From contig CM020618.1 in the NCBI GenBank assembly GCA_009829735.1, positions 28,248,894-28,312,893 of the forward strand: DNA of 64,000 nt. The letters run 5' to 3'. The position numbers and the translations under genes are program-made. Below the pieces are notes generated by a model. It ran no database searches, was not told the DNA's origin, and saw nothing but the letters and a program-made list of their open reading frames with translations. Position 1 is the stretch's first letter, and every line of letters starts with the position of its first letter. Source of the stretch: Pyropia yezoensis (Eukaryota; Rhodophyta; Bangiophyceae; Bangiales; Bangiaceae). Below, piece after piece: positions 50,756 to 62,532 of the stretch.

Positions 50756-52388
50756 ATGGAAATTGTGGATGTGGAGGAGGTGGAGGCGCCGGGGCCAGCA
50801 CGTGGCGGCGGCGGCGTCAGGGCGGAGGGGCCAGGCCCTGCGGCAAAGACGGCCCAGCAGTCTCACTTTCCCACGAGTGCCGCCGTCGGCGCTGCCAATG
50901 CCGGCGGGGGAGGGGAGACGGCGGCGATGGCGGCGATGGTGGCTGCCGGTGGCGGGCCGGCGGCGCCAGATTTCGAGGGGGAGGACGCGTCGGCTGTCGG
51001 CGACGCGCCTGCGGGTGACGCGGCACTGCGGGGGCGCGCACCGCCGGCCGCCGGCAGCAGCGGCGGCGGCAGTAGCGGTGGAGGGCGGCGGCGGGTCATT
51101 GTCGATGCCTCGGACGACGACGACGGCAGCGACGGCCGCGCCGGAGGGGACGCCCCCGACCGCGACGAGGAGCGGTCTGACGGCGGCGGCAGCGGCGACG
51201 GCGGCAGCGACGACGGCAGCGACCGGGCCCCCCCGTCGCCATCGCCGCCGCCGACCAAGCGCCGGCGGGCGGCGGTGGTGGCGGCGGCCAAAACGTCGGC
51301 GACGGTGGTGGATTCGTCCTCGTCCGAGGGGGATGAGGACGCTTCGAGTGGCAGCGACGAGTACAAAGGTTCGTTGGGCGGGGGGGGTAGTAGGGAGGTG
51401 GGGGGGGGGGGAGGACGAACATTTGTGGCCGGTCAACGTGGGGCGGCGGACACACAACTCACCCGCGCGGCCGCTGGGAGGCGTGCGGTGGTGCCCCGCG
51501 CGGGGCCCGCGGCGGCGGCGGGGGCGTCAACGTCCATCCTGGCTTGCCCTGTCTGCCTGTCTGCCTGCCTGCCTGTCTGCCTGTCTGCCTGCTTGTCCGC
51601 CTGTCTGTCTGCCTGTCTGTGTGTCTGTCTGTGTGCCCGTGGTGTCATCTGTCTCTTGACCTTCCATTGCCGTCCTGCCCCTTCCCGACTGCCCGCCTCT
51701 GGCGCCGACAGCTGGCGACGACAGCGCCGCGTCCGCGGCAGAGGCGTCGTCTGATGAGGAGTTTAAGGCGCCCGCCCCCAGCGGGCGCAAGCGCGCCGCC
51801 GCCTCTGCGGCCGCGGCCCCCGCCCGCCGCCGCGGCCGGGGCGGCGCCTCCGCCGCCGCCACCACGCCGCGAGCCGGCCGCGGCCGCGGCCCCGCCGCCG
51901 TCGCCGCCGCCGCCGCCGCCGCCGCCGCGACGCCGCAGGCCGGTCGCGGCCGCCGCCCTGGTACCGCCGCCGCCGCCGCCACCGCCGCCACGCCGCGGCC
52001 GCGTGCGGTGGCCACCCCCACCGCTGCGCCCGCGTCCACCCCTCCCGCATCGGCGTCGGCATCGACGTCGGTGTCGGCACCATCGTCGCCCGGCTCGACG
52101 CCCGCCACGCCGCCCGCGGCGTCAGCGTCGCCAGTGCGGCCGCGGCCGCGGCCGGCGGCCAGTACCGCGCCGGCGGGTGGGTCGGCCCGCCGCGGGGGGG
52201 GTGGCGCCGCGGCGGCGCTACCCGGCCGGGGGGGGCGGCCGGTTGGGGGCGTGCCCGCGGCCGTCCCCCGGCGGCCACCCCCCCCAGTGGCGGGCGCGGC
52301 GTCGGGGGCGGGGGCGGGCGCCCGCCGGCGGACGGGTCTGAGCCGCGCGGCGCGCGTCAAGCCGCTGCACCCGTCGCTGCACCGGTAG
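50756..52388 (+). CDS. RAD51AP1-like protein with C-terminal RAD51-binding motif (two exons)
   Basis: A 429-residue basic/acidic disordered nuclear protein. Exon 1 is 50756-51368 and exon 2 is 51712-52388, joined across a 343-nt phase-1 GT-AG intron. The first in-frame ATG gives MEIVDVEEVEAPGPARGG. Residues 110-205 carry acidic Ser/Asp runs (VIVDASDDDDGSDG, DSSSSEGDEDASSG) around a basic patch PPPTKRRRAAVV. Exon 2 opens with acidic SSDEEFKAPAPSGRKRA, then AT-hook-like RGRGG/GRGRGP/GRGRRPG repeats and a Ser/Pro/Ala-rich stretch. The end, GLSRAARVKPLHPSLHR, closely matches the conserved C-terminal RAD51-interacting motif shared by vertebrate RAD51AP1 and RAD51AP2 (from memory: GLSR.ARVKPLHP). 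DNA-binding basic patches plus this tail fit a stimulator of RAD51 strand exchange in homologous recombination. Outside the tail there is no alignable identity by eye, so orthology is inference. Confidence 0.75.
51548..51637. repeat. (CTGT/CTGC)n tetranucleotide microsatellite inside an intron
   Basis: Imperfect array of CTGT, CTGC and CTGTGT units within the single intron of the RAD51AP1-like gene, ending 74 nt before the splice acceptor. Confidence 0.85.
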
Positions 52389-53120
52389 GCGGGAGTCGGC
52401 GGGCGGGCGTCGTTGACGACGCGCGGCCGGGTGGGTCGGGTGGTGAGGAGTGCGGGGTGGGCGGTGGGCTGTGGTGAGTGGTGGATGGTGGATTGTGGAT
52501 GGGTGGGGGTGAGAGGGTGGGGGGTGAGGGGGTGCATTGGCCCTTCGCACCCCCCGACGGTGGGCCGTGACGGTCGTACGGTCGCCGCCGGTGCGGGCGG
52601 GCTGCCTCGCTACGCGCGGCGGTGACGCTCCAAGGCGGCCGCTGTCGCCGCCTGCCACTCACCCGTCTCTGCCCCTTCGCTCGGTGCGGGGGGGGCCGGG
52701 CACCGCCGCCGCCGCCGTCGCCGCGGCGGCACCGTAACGCAGTCGCCGCGGCGGCACCGTCACGCGTTTTGCCCCCCCCCCCCCCCCTTTTTTTTTCTTT
52801 TTTTTTCTCCCGGCATCCCTTCGCCTCCCCGCGCGGGGGCGCACCCGCGGGGCGGAAAGAACGGAAGCGACGGCGTAGTGTCGTCCATGCCAGCACGAGG
52901 CCCGCGGCGGTAGCGTCCGCCCCGTGCCTCTATCTTTTTCTTCTTCTCCCACGCCGCGCGCCACGGGTCGCCGCCCACAGTCAATCGTTCATTTTTAGTC
53001 ATCAGGGGCAAGGCGCCGCCCTCCAACGGCAGCCGCCCGCCTTGCACGCCCGCCAAGCCAAACTCTCCCCCCCCCGCCCCCCTGCCCCATTCACCCACCC
53101 CCCCCGCACGACGTCCGGGG
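52389..53120. other. Convergent 3' intergenic region
   Basis: A GGTG-rich tract (52430-52540), a 25-bp-period duplication (52717-52765), a C18/T-rich run (52780-52808) and C-rich sequence. No gene is recognised. Confidence 0.45.
52717..52765. repeat. Tandem duplication, 25-bp period
   Basis: Two copies of GTCGCCGCGGCGGCACCGT(A/C)ACGC; each copy contains the palindrome GCCGCGGC. Confidence 0.8.
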
Positions 53121-55861
53121 TCAAGACGGGAGCCCCCCCCCCAGGAGGCGCCGCAGCCACCGGCGGCGGCGCCCCCTCCCCGTCATGCGGCTGCCCGCCC
53201 CCAGCGGCCCGCCGCCGTCGCCGCCGCCGCCGCCGCCGCCCGCACTCGCGGCGGGGCTGGCCAGCGCGCCGCTCATCCCCGCCCCCCCCCCCGCCCCCTG
53301 GCCGCGGCACCCGCCAAACGACGCCCACTCGAGGTACGCGTCTGTGGCGCCGGCTGGGCGGCGCCGCGCCGCTCCCCCCCACCCACCACCGCCGCCGCCG
53401 CCGCCGCCGCTGGGAGCCGCCTCCGCGCCGGCCTGCTGCGTTGCGACCACCGCCGACCCCGACCGCACCACCGTTGGCGGGCGCCCCCACCAGCCGCCAG
53501 TCGAAGGCACCCGCGTCGACGCCCAGCCCCCCCCGCTGCTGTCCCCACCTCCACCACCCACACCACCCCCCCCACCCCCACCCCCACCCCCACCCCCACC
53601 GCCAACGTCACCGACACCAAGAACGCCACCACCACCACCGCCAAGGCCACCGGCGCCCGCCCCCGCGCCATGGCGGCGGCTGCCACCCCCGCAGCTCGAG
53701 CCCATCCCGCGGAGGTCCCCCCAGCTGGCGCTCCGCCGCCACACCGCCGCCGACAGTGCCGGAGGCATGGCCAGCGACAGGGACGGCGGCAGCGGCAGCG
53801 GCGGCGGCGCAAAGGGCACCGCCGCCGCCGCCGCCGCCGCCCCGCCGCCGCCCCCGTCGAGCCGGTCTGTCCACCCCGGCACCACCACCGCCGGCCGCGC
53901 CGCGGCGGCGGCGGCGGTCAAGGGGACGGAAACGACGGGCGCAGCACGCAGCAACGGCGGCGCGCCGCCACCGCCCCCGCCGCCTCCACCGCCGCCGCCG
54001 CCACTGGGGCCATCGACAAAGCTCCCCTCCGTCGCCATGGTCGTCACCGTCGACGTCGACGTCCGCCGCCGCGACGGCGGCGCCGCGTCGTGGCCGCCGC
54101 CGCCGTCCCCACCACAGCCGCCGTCGGCGATCGGGGTGCTGGTGAGGCTCGATGGCCCGCTGCTGCGGTCGCCCGGCGGGGCGCCCCCGACGGCGCAGCA
54201 GTCGTCCACCCCACCGCCGCCGCCACACCCGTCGGTGCCACAGCCAGGGCAGGACAGTGGCGACAGCGGGGGCGGCGGCGCCCCACTGGCGCCGCCATAC
54301 CCCAGCGCCGCCGCCGCCGCCGCCACCGCCGCGGCGGACGCTGTGGGCGGGCCGCCACGGCCGCCGCGCGGCACGCCGCCGCCCACCCCCTCCCCGCTAC
54401 AGTCACTCAGGTCGCGGTGGGTGGCAATGTCCACGGTGCGGGGCGCGCCGCCGCCACCCCATGGCGACCGCACCTCACCCGCCGTGCCGCCGGCCACCGC
54501 CCCGGCGGCCGCCGCGCGCCACGGCGGGCGCAGGTCGTTGCTGCCGTCGCCACCGTCATCATCCTCATCCCCCACCCCCATTTCGGCCGCCGTCATCTTG
54601 GCCACCCCTGCCACGCTCATGGCGGCCGCCGCCGCAGCGGCGGCGGCAGCCTCCCGCACGCGCCGTCGGTTTTCCGGCCGCAGCGGCACGCCCCGCACCA
54701 GCGGCCCCGCACGGGCCTTGACACCGTCGCCGCCGCCGTCGCCGCCGCCGTCGCCGATGCGCCCACCCGCCATTGCCGCCGCCGCCGCGGCTGCGGCCGC
54801 GTGCGACCGCGGCGTCAGCGGTGGGGGCACCCACACGGCCACGTCGGTGATGGCGTCGCCCGCTTCGGAGGTGGCACTCGACAGGGCGGTCATGAGGGAC
54901 AGCCCCGACGGGAGGGTGGTGTCAATGGGCGTGGCGTGGGTGCCGCTCGCCTCACCCCCGGCCATACCGTTGGCGGTCGAGACGGGCCGCCGCCGCGTGG
55001 GCGGTGGCCGCGCCTCTGCCAGTGGGCGGGTGTCCGTGGCGACAGCGGTGGCGGCGCCGCCTCCCCCCCCGTCCGCCCCCGCCGTTCCCCCAACCGAGCA
55101 AGAGGAGAGGGAGGAAGAAGGGGAAGCTCCCGTACCCGTTTTTGTCGCCGCCGCCGCCGCCGCCTCCGCCGCCGCCGCTGCGGCGGCCGCAGCCGCCGAC
55201 ACTGCCCCGCGAGGCGCAAAGCCCGGGCGGCACAGCGTAGCGGCGGTGGCGGTGGTGGGCGGGGGCGCCGCCGCCTCGGCGGGGGTGCCCAGGGTGGTCA
55301 GCCAGCCCGCCACGGCGGCGACCTCGGCGGCAAGGACGGGGGGCAGCGCCTTGGACCGGCGGCGACCACCGCTGCCGCCGCCGCCGCCGCCGCGGCTGCT
55401 GGGCGCTCCCGCCTTCCCGCTCCCCGCCGCCGCTGTCGCCGCCGCCGCCGCGACCGTTGTCGCGGTGAGCGCCGTCGATCCCCCACCCGCCGTGGCGGCG
55501 GCGGCGGCGGTGGCGGTGGCGGTGGCGGTGGCGGCGGCGGTGGCGGCGGCGGTGGCGGCGGCGGCCGACGCGGGGGGGCGGCGGCGCCAGCCACACAGGT
55601 TGCGGAGGCTGCCGCCAACGAGGCGGCCGGGCAAGCCCCCTTGAGCAACCACAACGGCGTCGCCGCCGCCGCCGCCGCCGCGGGAGCGCACCCCCTTTCT
55701 TCTCCCGTCCCCGCCGCCGGTGGCGCCCCCGGTCGCCCCCGTCGTCGGCGGCAGCGGCGGCAACGCCGATGGTGGCGGCGGCGGCGGCGTGGGGAGCCCC
55801 CACGGGGACGCGTCCCCGTCTTTGGCAGTGTCGGCGGCAGCGGCCGCCCCCGCTCTTCTTC

Positions 55862-55907
<46 letters not shown>

Positions 55908-56183
55908 GTGCTCCCCCAGCCGTCACCGTCACCGTCACCGTCACCGTCGCCACCGGCGGTGGTGGCCCAGCCAACGCCCGTCGCCCACATGCTGCTGCTC
56001 TTTAACGGCCGCACCCCCGCCGCGGACCGCGGGAGCGACCGGAGGCCCGCGCAGAGGGAGCGGAAGGAGGGGGCGTCGGCGAGCAGCGGCGGCGGCTGGC
56101 CGGGCGACCCGTCGTCCGCCGCGTCGGCGGCGGCGGCAGCGTCGGCAGCCGCCGCCGACGCCGCCGCCCCCCGGTTAGCAGCC

Positions 56184-56215
<32 letters not shown>

Positions 56216-56332
56216 CTCCCCGGGCCGAGGGGAGGGGGCGGGGGTGCCCCATGGGGTGGCCTCCTCCGCGGTGAGGGCCGGCCGCAACGACAGCAGCGGG
56301 GGGGGGGGCGGGTAGGGCCGTGGCGCAACCAT
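53121..56332 (-). CDS. Large Ala/Gly-rich low-complexity protein, doubtful, frame change at a C41 run
   Basis: Unrecognised. The model starts at ATG 56330-56332 (MVAPRPYPPPPPLLSLRPAL), crosses a 41-base C homopolymer (55863-55903) with a frame change equivalent to one missing base, and then stays open to 53121, giving about 1070 residues. Non-repetitive islands with good codon bias are SFRSLCAGLRSLPRSAAGVR, VLAAEVAAVAGWLTTLGTPA, PSGLSLMTALSSATSEAGDA and RSASWGDLRGMGSS. The rest is poly-Ala, poly-Gly and short DG repeats. The opposite strand is also open for 819 codons (53185-55644) with similarly G/C third positions, so strand choice is not certain. I prefer the minus strand for its start context and because its frame change has the same sign as the others. 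No domain was found. Confidence 0.35.
55863..55903. repeat. C41 homopolymer
   Basis: Uninterrupted run of 41 cytosines, one of the longest in the window; length is likely to be uncertain in any sequencing technology. Confidence 0.9.
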
Positions 56333-57233
56333 TGCACCCACACCCACACACACACAACCCTCGAGGGGGGCGGGTGTGGGGGGCGGCGGCGGGGGGGGGG
56401 GGGGGGAAAGGGGGGGTGGACGCGTCGGCGGGGAGGGCGATTGGCAAGGGACCAAAACCCCCCCCACCCCCCCCCCACACCCGTTCGTAGAGGACCACGC
56501 CGCCCCGCCGAGCGGGTGGTGGCAACAGCGGCGGACGACGGGGGGGGGGGGGGTGTCGTCGGGGGAAAGGGAGGGGGGGAGTGGGGGGGGCGAGAGGGCG
56601 AGAGGCGGGAAAAAAACAGAGGCGCCGGGGCGAACGGGGAGCGCCTCCGGGAGAGGGGGCGGGTGTGGTGGTGGGGGCGGGCGGTGGGGGGGGCGGGGGG
56701 GGGGGGGGAACGCGCCACGCGCCGCCACGCGCCGCCCCCACGCACGCTGGCAGGCAGGCAGGGCGGGGCGGCGCGCGCGCAACCGCGCGGCGGCGGCCGC
56801 GGCGCCGCCCGCGTGCGGCGCAGCGGCAGTGGCCGGCCGGGTGGGGTGGCCGCTGCGGCCGCCGCGTGGGGGCGACGCCACCACCGGGGGGGGGGGTGGG
56901 CGGGGGGGGTGTCGGAGGGTGTCGGCGCGGAAAGGAAGCCCGGAGGGGGGGGGGTGTTTGGGGTGGGGGGGCGGGTGGAGTGTCGGCGGAGGGGAGGGTG
57001 TCGGCGGCGGTCGCAAACAAGCCGCCGCCGAGCAGGGCGGGGTGGGGGAGGGAGGACCGGGCAGTGCTTGCGCTCCCCCCTCGCCGCCGAGGCCACCCCC
57101 CCGACGCTGCCGCCGACGGGGACGTGGGTGGCGGGGGGGAGTGACGCCCGCCGGTCGTGGCGCGGCGGCCAGCGGCGGCGGCGGCGGCGGGGCGCCTCGC
57201 CAAGGGCACCCCCCCCCCCCCCCCCCCCCGCCG

Positions 57234-57270
<37 letters not shown>

Positions 57271-57686
57271 CCGCCCGACCGTCGTGCCCGCCGGGCCGGG
57301 TGGCCAGCGGCTTGGCCGCCCGCCCCGCCCGTCGGCGTGGGCGGCGGCGGCGGGCGGCGGCGGCGGCGCTGCGGCTGCTGCGGCTGCTGCTGCTGCTGGC
57401 CGCCGCCACTGCCTGCACGCACAGCCGCCGACGGGCGGGGCCGGCCGGCGCGGCCGCGGCACGCCGCGGTCGCCGAGCCGCGGCGCCACCGCAGAGGTGG
57501 TGGCGACGGCGACGGTGGCTGCACCCGGCAGACGCGCCGCGGCGCGCGGGGAGGCGGGGCGGCGCGGCGCGGCGCGGCGCGGCGCGGGCGGCGGGGGGCG
57601 GGTGGGGCGGCGCCACCGTGACGAAAGGGGGTGGCGTCAGCGGTGGGGGAGGCGGTGGGGGCGGGGGGGGGGGGGGGGGGGAGGGG

Positions 57687-58186
57687 NNNNNNNNNNNNNN
57701 NNNNNNNNNNNNNNNNNNNNNNNNNNNNNNNNNNNNNNNNNNNNNNNNNNNNNNNNNNNNNNNNNNNNNNNNNNNNNNNNNNNNNNNNNNNNNNNNNNNN
57801 NNNNNNNNNNNNNNNNNNNNNNNNNNNNNNNNNNNNNNNNNNNNNNNNNNNNNNNNNNNNNNNNNNNNNNNNNNNNNNNNNNNNNNNNNNNNNNNNNNNN
57901 NNNNNNNNNNNNNNNNNNNNNNNNNNNNNNNNNNNNNNNNNNNNNNNNNNNNNNNNNNNNNNNNNNNNNNNNNNNNNNNNNNNNNNNNNNNNNNNNNNNN
58001 NNNNNNNNNNNNNNNNNNNNNNNNNNNNNNNNNNNNNNNNNNNNNNNNNNNNNNNNNNNNNNNNNNNNNNNNNNNNNNNNNNNNNNNNNNNNNNNNNNNN
58101 NNNNNNNNNNNNNNNNNNNNNNNNNNNNNNNNNNNNNNNNNNNNNNNNNNNNNNNNNNNNNNNNNNNNNNNNNNNNNNNNNNNNNN
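57687..58186. other. Assembly gap (500 N)
   Basis: Exactly 500 consecutive N, so most likely a fixed-size placeholder between contigs rather than a measured gap. It starts next to G runs, consistent with sequencing failure in homopolymers. Confidence 0.99.
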
Positions 58187-60126
58187 GGGGAGGGGGAGCA
58201 GGCGTTTGGGGCAAGGAGACGGTGTTGGGGACGGGGGTGGGGTGGAAGGGGAGGTGGGTGGGGGGGGGGGGGTGCGTTGGGGAGTCTCCCGGTGGGGGGG
58301 GGGGGGGGGGGGGAGGGGATGTGGGGGTGGTGCGATCGCTGCCAAGGCCACCGCGGGGCGGGGCGGTGCGGTATACCTACCGCGGTGCGCGGGGGGCACG
58401 GTGGGCCGCGGCGGCAGGCCGCTGAGCGGCCGCCACCGCCACCACCGCCACCGCCGCCGTCGCCACCGCCGCCACCGCCGCGACCGCCGCTGGTGCTGCC
58501 GCCGTCACCCCCCCCCCCACCCCCGCCACCGGCCTGGGTGGCGTGGCCGCCGTCCCCCCCCTGCCCACCACGCTGCGAATCGGGGTGGCGGACGCTCCCT
58601 CCCCCCCCCCCCCCCCCCCCCCCCCCCACCCCCCAGCCCCACCCCCTCCCCTCCCAGGTGGACGGCGCACCCCCCTGGCCGGCCTGCCAAACGCACCCCC
58701 CCCCCTCTCCCCGAGCGGCCACCACTGGCACTGCCAACGGCGGGAGCGTAGATACCCCCCCCTCCCCCCCCCCCCCCCCCCCCTCCCCACCCCCCTCGCT
58801 TTTCCTTTCCCCCCCCCCCCCCCCCAACAAAGAGTGTCCTCCACTGGCAGTGGCAATCTCATCCCGAGTCAAGGCGGAGGCACTGACCTTGCACCCCCCC
58901 CCTCCCCCCACCCCCCCTCCCCCCCCCGCTACCCTACCCATCCACCAGGTCCGTTTACGGTCGGCTGGAACGGCTGCTGGGTCAGCTGGCGGGGGGTCAA
59001 GTCGGGGGATATGGCGGGTTGGGAAGCAGGGGCGTGGGGGGGGTGGGGGGGGGGGGGGGGGGGGGGGCGGTCACCCCCCGGTGGGGTGGGGGCGGTCACC
59101 CCCCCCCCCACGGTGGGTGCCAAAGGCGTCACGGTGGGTGGGTGTGCCACAGCAGTGGGGGCGACCGTCACCCCCCCCCCCCCCCCCCCCCCCCAAAGCC
59201 CTTCCCAGTCTCACCCTGCAATCCGAAATATGCACCCGAGCCGCATCGTCAGATGCTGGAGACTCCTCCCCCTCCCCCCCACCCCCCCCCTCACCCCCCC
59301 TACCGAGGTGACACCTCCGCGCGCAGCACGAGGTGCCGCGCATCTACACCCAATGACGAAGAGTGCCGGGGGGGGGGGGGGAGGAGCACGCGTGCGGTGC
59401 GGCCCGAGACGGTCGCGTGCGCCCCTATGCACATGCCCCACCCCTGGGAGGGGAGTCGGTCAGGCGTGTCCCGCCAGCCGCCGCTCGGTCGGCCGCCGTG
59501 ACCCCCCCCCCCCACCCACGCAGGTAGATCTGGGGGTTGGGGGTGCGGCCGGGGGGGGGGGGGGGCCGGGGGGGGGGGGGGGGGGGGGGTGGCCCCTTGC
59601 GTCTGGGGCGTGGCTGCCCTATCCATCACCCAGGGGGGGGGGTGGGGGGTGGCCGCTTGGCCCCCGCGCGTCGGCTGCGCGGCCGCTGCCGCGGCGCCCA
59701 CCGGCTCGGCGGGACACTAGGGCGGCGAGTCGAGTGCGGGCGGCTACAAGAGGTGTGTATGTATTGGGTTTGTGGGTGGGTTTTTGGCGAGTTGGGGGGG
59801 GGGGGGGGGGGGGGGTGGATGAGGTGGGCGTGACACACAGAGGCTGGGCTTGTGGGAAAACGACACCTCCCTAGGTCCCCCTCCCTACCTGTGTACCTGT
59901 GGGCCCTGCCACGGGTGATGGACACCCACCGCCCCGAGGAGAGGGGGGGGTGCTCAGAGACGCAGACGCGCACGCACCCCCCCCCCCCCCCCCCCCCCGC
60001 GCGCCGCCACCACGCGTATCCCCCATTTTCATTCTTCCCCTCCGCCTCCTCCTCCGTCCTCCCCCTTTGGTTGTGACACCCCCTCTCGGGTGGACAACCA
60101 CGCCCAGCAAAAAAAAGGGAGACACC

Positions 60127-60146
60127 AAAAAAAAAAAAAAAAAAAA
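60127..60146. repeat. A20 tract in a GC-rich desert
   Basis: Twenty adenines flanked by GACACC and CACCCC, following a shorter A8 run at 60109-60116. It could be a relic poly(A) tail of a retroposed transcript or a simple slippage tract; no target duplication was seen. Confidence 0.8.
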
Positions 60147-61191
60147 CACCCCCGCCCCCCCCCCCCACCGTCGCGACGGCCGTTGGCCCGTGTGTGGCGT
60201 GTTGATCCCCCTTTGCAGGCAGTGGCCAACATGGGGTGGTGGGGGGGGGGGAGGGGGGACAGACGGTCCCAGTCATCCTTGCTCTTGTGGCCGGGGGGGG
60301 TGGGGTAGGGGGGGGGGGGGGGGGGGGGGGGGGGGAGTGGGGTCTGTGACCGACGCCGCCAAAGGCATTGGAGGGGCGGCGGGGGTGTCTTTGGTGGCAC
60401 CACCGGGGACGCTGGCCCCACCCCCGTGTGTCCATACCACATGCGCGGGAATGGTGGGGGAGAGGGGAGGGGGGGGTGGAGAGGTTGTTTTGCGAGCCGG
60501 CGGTTACCGGAATCGTGGATCGTGCCCTCGTCGACGCCAAGAGCCAGAGGGGGGGGGGGGGGGGGGGTTGCGATCGACTGACCGGTCGTGCGCCCCCACC
60601 CCCAGCGCCCCCTTTGCCCCTTTCCGCCGGCCACAGCCGAGACGGACGCGCCCCCCCCCTGCCCCGCGGGACGCTCGACGCGTGGACAGTCGCCGGGGTG
60701 CCCGCGGGAGGGGGGGCACGCCCCGCCACCGCCGCCGCCTGCCGCGCGCCGCTTCCCCCCCCCCCCCCCCCCCGCCCATTCCGTGGCTTCATCGGCCCAG
60801 CGGCCCAGCCGGGGGGCCCCCGGGGGGGGCTGGTGGCGGCCGCCGGCCGACCGACCGCCCGCCCGCCCGCCCGCCCGCCTGCCCGCCTGCCGGCCGGTCG
60901 CACCTGCCCGTGCACGCGGGCGCGCACACACACACACCCTCTCTGTTGGGGGGGGTGGGGGCCAATGTGGTTGGCCGACCGCCGCCCCAGTGGGCCATGA
61001 GCAGGATGCGCTGGCGCGACAGGCCGAGCCCGCTTCCACCCCGCCACTGTCACCAAGAGGGGGGGAGCTCAATGCCCTCTCTTCCCAACCACATCACCCC
61101 CCCCTTCCGACGCCCAAGATGCTGTACACAACGAAAGAAGGGAAAAAGAAGAAATAAAAAGCCAGGCAGTGGTGGCGTTCCTCCGGGCACG

Positions 61192-61223
<32 letters not shown>

Positions 61224-62264
61224 ACCCACCCCGCCACCCGGGTGAGCCGCTTTGGCTATGGGCCACATGCCACGAGCCAGGGGTGCGAGTGGGGGCAGGG
61301 CATTGCGTGAGGCGAGGCACTGTCGTGTCCCAATCGTGACCGTAGATCAAGAGGGATGGCAATAGGTACATAGAGGGGGGGGGGGGGGGGGGGGGGGAGG
61401 GGGGGGGTGCGCCTTGATCGCCTCTGGGTGGGGGATCCGCGAAAGACTCAACACTCGTGCGGGGACGAGGCAGCAGCTGCCACCCCCCCTCGGGACAGGG
61501 CGGGGGGGCCAGAGGCAACGCCCGAGTGGGGGGTCCTTTCCGCTGGTGGGTTGGGAGAGGGAAGTACTGTAAGTATGTATTTGGGAGATCACGGTTTGAT
61601 CGGGGGACACGTCACGTGTGGGCTGCACTTGGATCCAGAGGACAAAAAAAATGCCAAGCATGATACTGGGGTGAGCTAATTGCCAGGCGTCTCGCAAGTT
61701 GTTTTCTTTTACATCCCTGGCGGAGCAGGAGAGTTTCTCACATTACAGTGCGCCGGGTTGAACGCGCGCAAGGTGGGGGGTGGGTGGTGGGACGGCTCTG
61801 CGGGTGCCAGCGCGCTACGGGTTCCCCCTCGGTGGGAGTCGGTCCTGCCCAGACACGGGGCGGGATAGACGATGCGCGGGCGGCTGTGCCAGACGAGGCC
61901 GTTTGGCGGGGGCGCCTGCCCCGGCGCTCCGCCTCCTCCCTGCTGGGGCGCGTCCTCTTTCCCGCCGCCGCCGCCGCCGTTGGGCTGCCGCGGGCTCTGC
62001 CCCCACGCCGCCGACCGCGCGGGGTCACTCCGTCCCCCCCCCGCACCATTCTCCCCCCCCCAACAGTGCCCGTCCGCAGCGACGCCCCCCCCCCCCCCCC
62101 CCCATCCCCCCCCTATCCAAAGCCCGACCCCCGCCCCTCTGCCGCATGGCTCCCGTGTGGCCGGCGCGGCGCCCTGCCCCCCCCCCTCCTCCCTGCACGC
62201 GCAGCCGCCGGGGGCGCCGCCCGCTCCCACCTCCACCCCCTGGGGGGGGCGGCGGCCCGCGGGG

Positions 62265-62446
62265 ATGGGCGGCGGCGGCGGCGGCGGCGGCCCCCTCCGC
62301 CGCCGCCGCCTGCTCCGCGCCGCCGCGGCCGCTGCAGCGGCGCTGGTGGGGGGGGCGGTGCTCGTTGCGCTGTCCCCGCCGCTGGCCGCACCGGGGGGGG
62401 GGGAGGGCGCGGTACCCTCGCCCGCGTTGGTGGCCTCGCGCGCTGA

Positions 62447-62477
<31 letters not shown>

Positions 62478-62490
62478 GGCGGCGGCGGCC

Positions 62491-62532
<42 letters not shown>

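Larger units (their letters stand above)
56333..62264. other. Homopolymer-rich gene desert with scaffold gap
   Basis: About 5.9 kb (500 of them N) of C- and G-homopolymer sequence, with many runs of 15-30 bases near 57208-57267, 58293-58313, 58597-58627, 59048-59067, 59573-59589, 60310-60334, 61191-61222 and 61376-61397. Open frames on both strands cross the N gap and encode only Pro/Gly/Arg strings. A spot at 61330-61750 has normal composition but no gene. Nothing functional is recognised. Confidence 0.5.

Noticed and set aside
53185-55644. 819-codon plus-strand open frame
   Set aside because: Antisense to the Ala/Gly-rich minus-strand model. It cannot be excluded, but it lacks a good start context and its product is Pro/Ala/Arg repeat; listed as the alternative in that entry.
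55298-59311. Very long open frames that span the N block
   Set aside because: They are open only because N codons are treated as non-stop; the flanking parts are poly-Pro/Gly from homopolymers.
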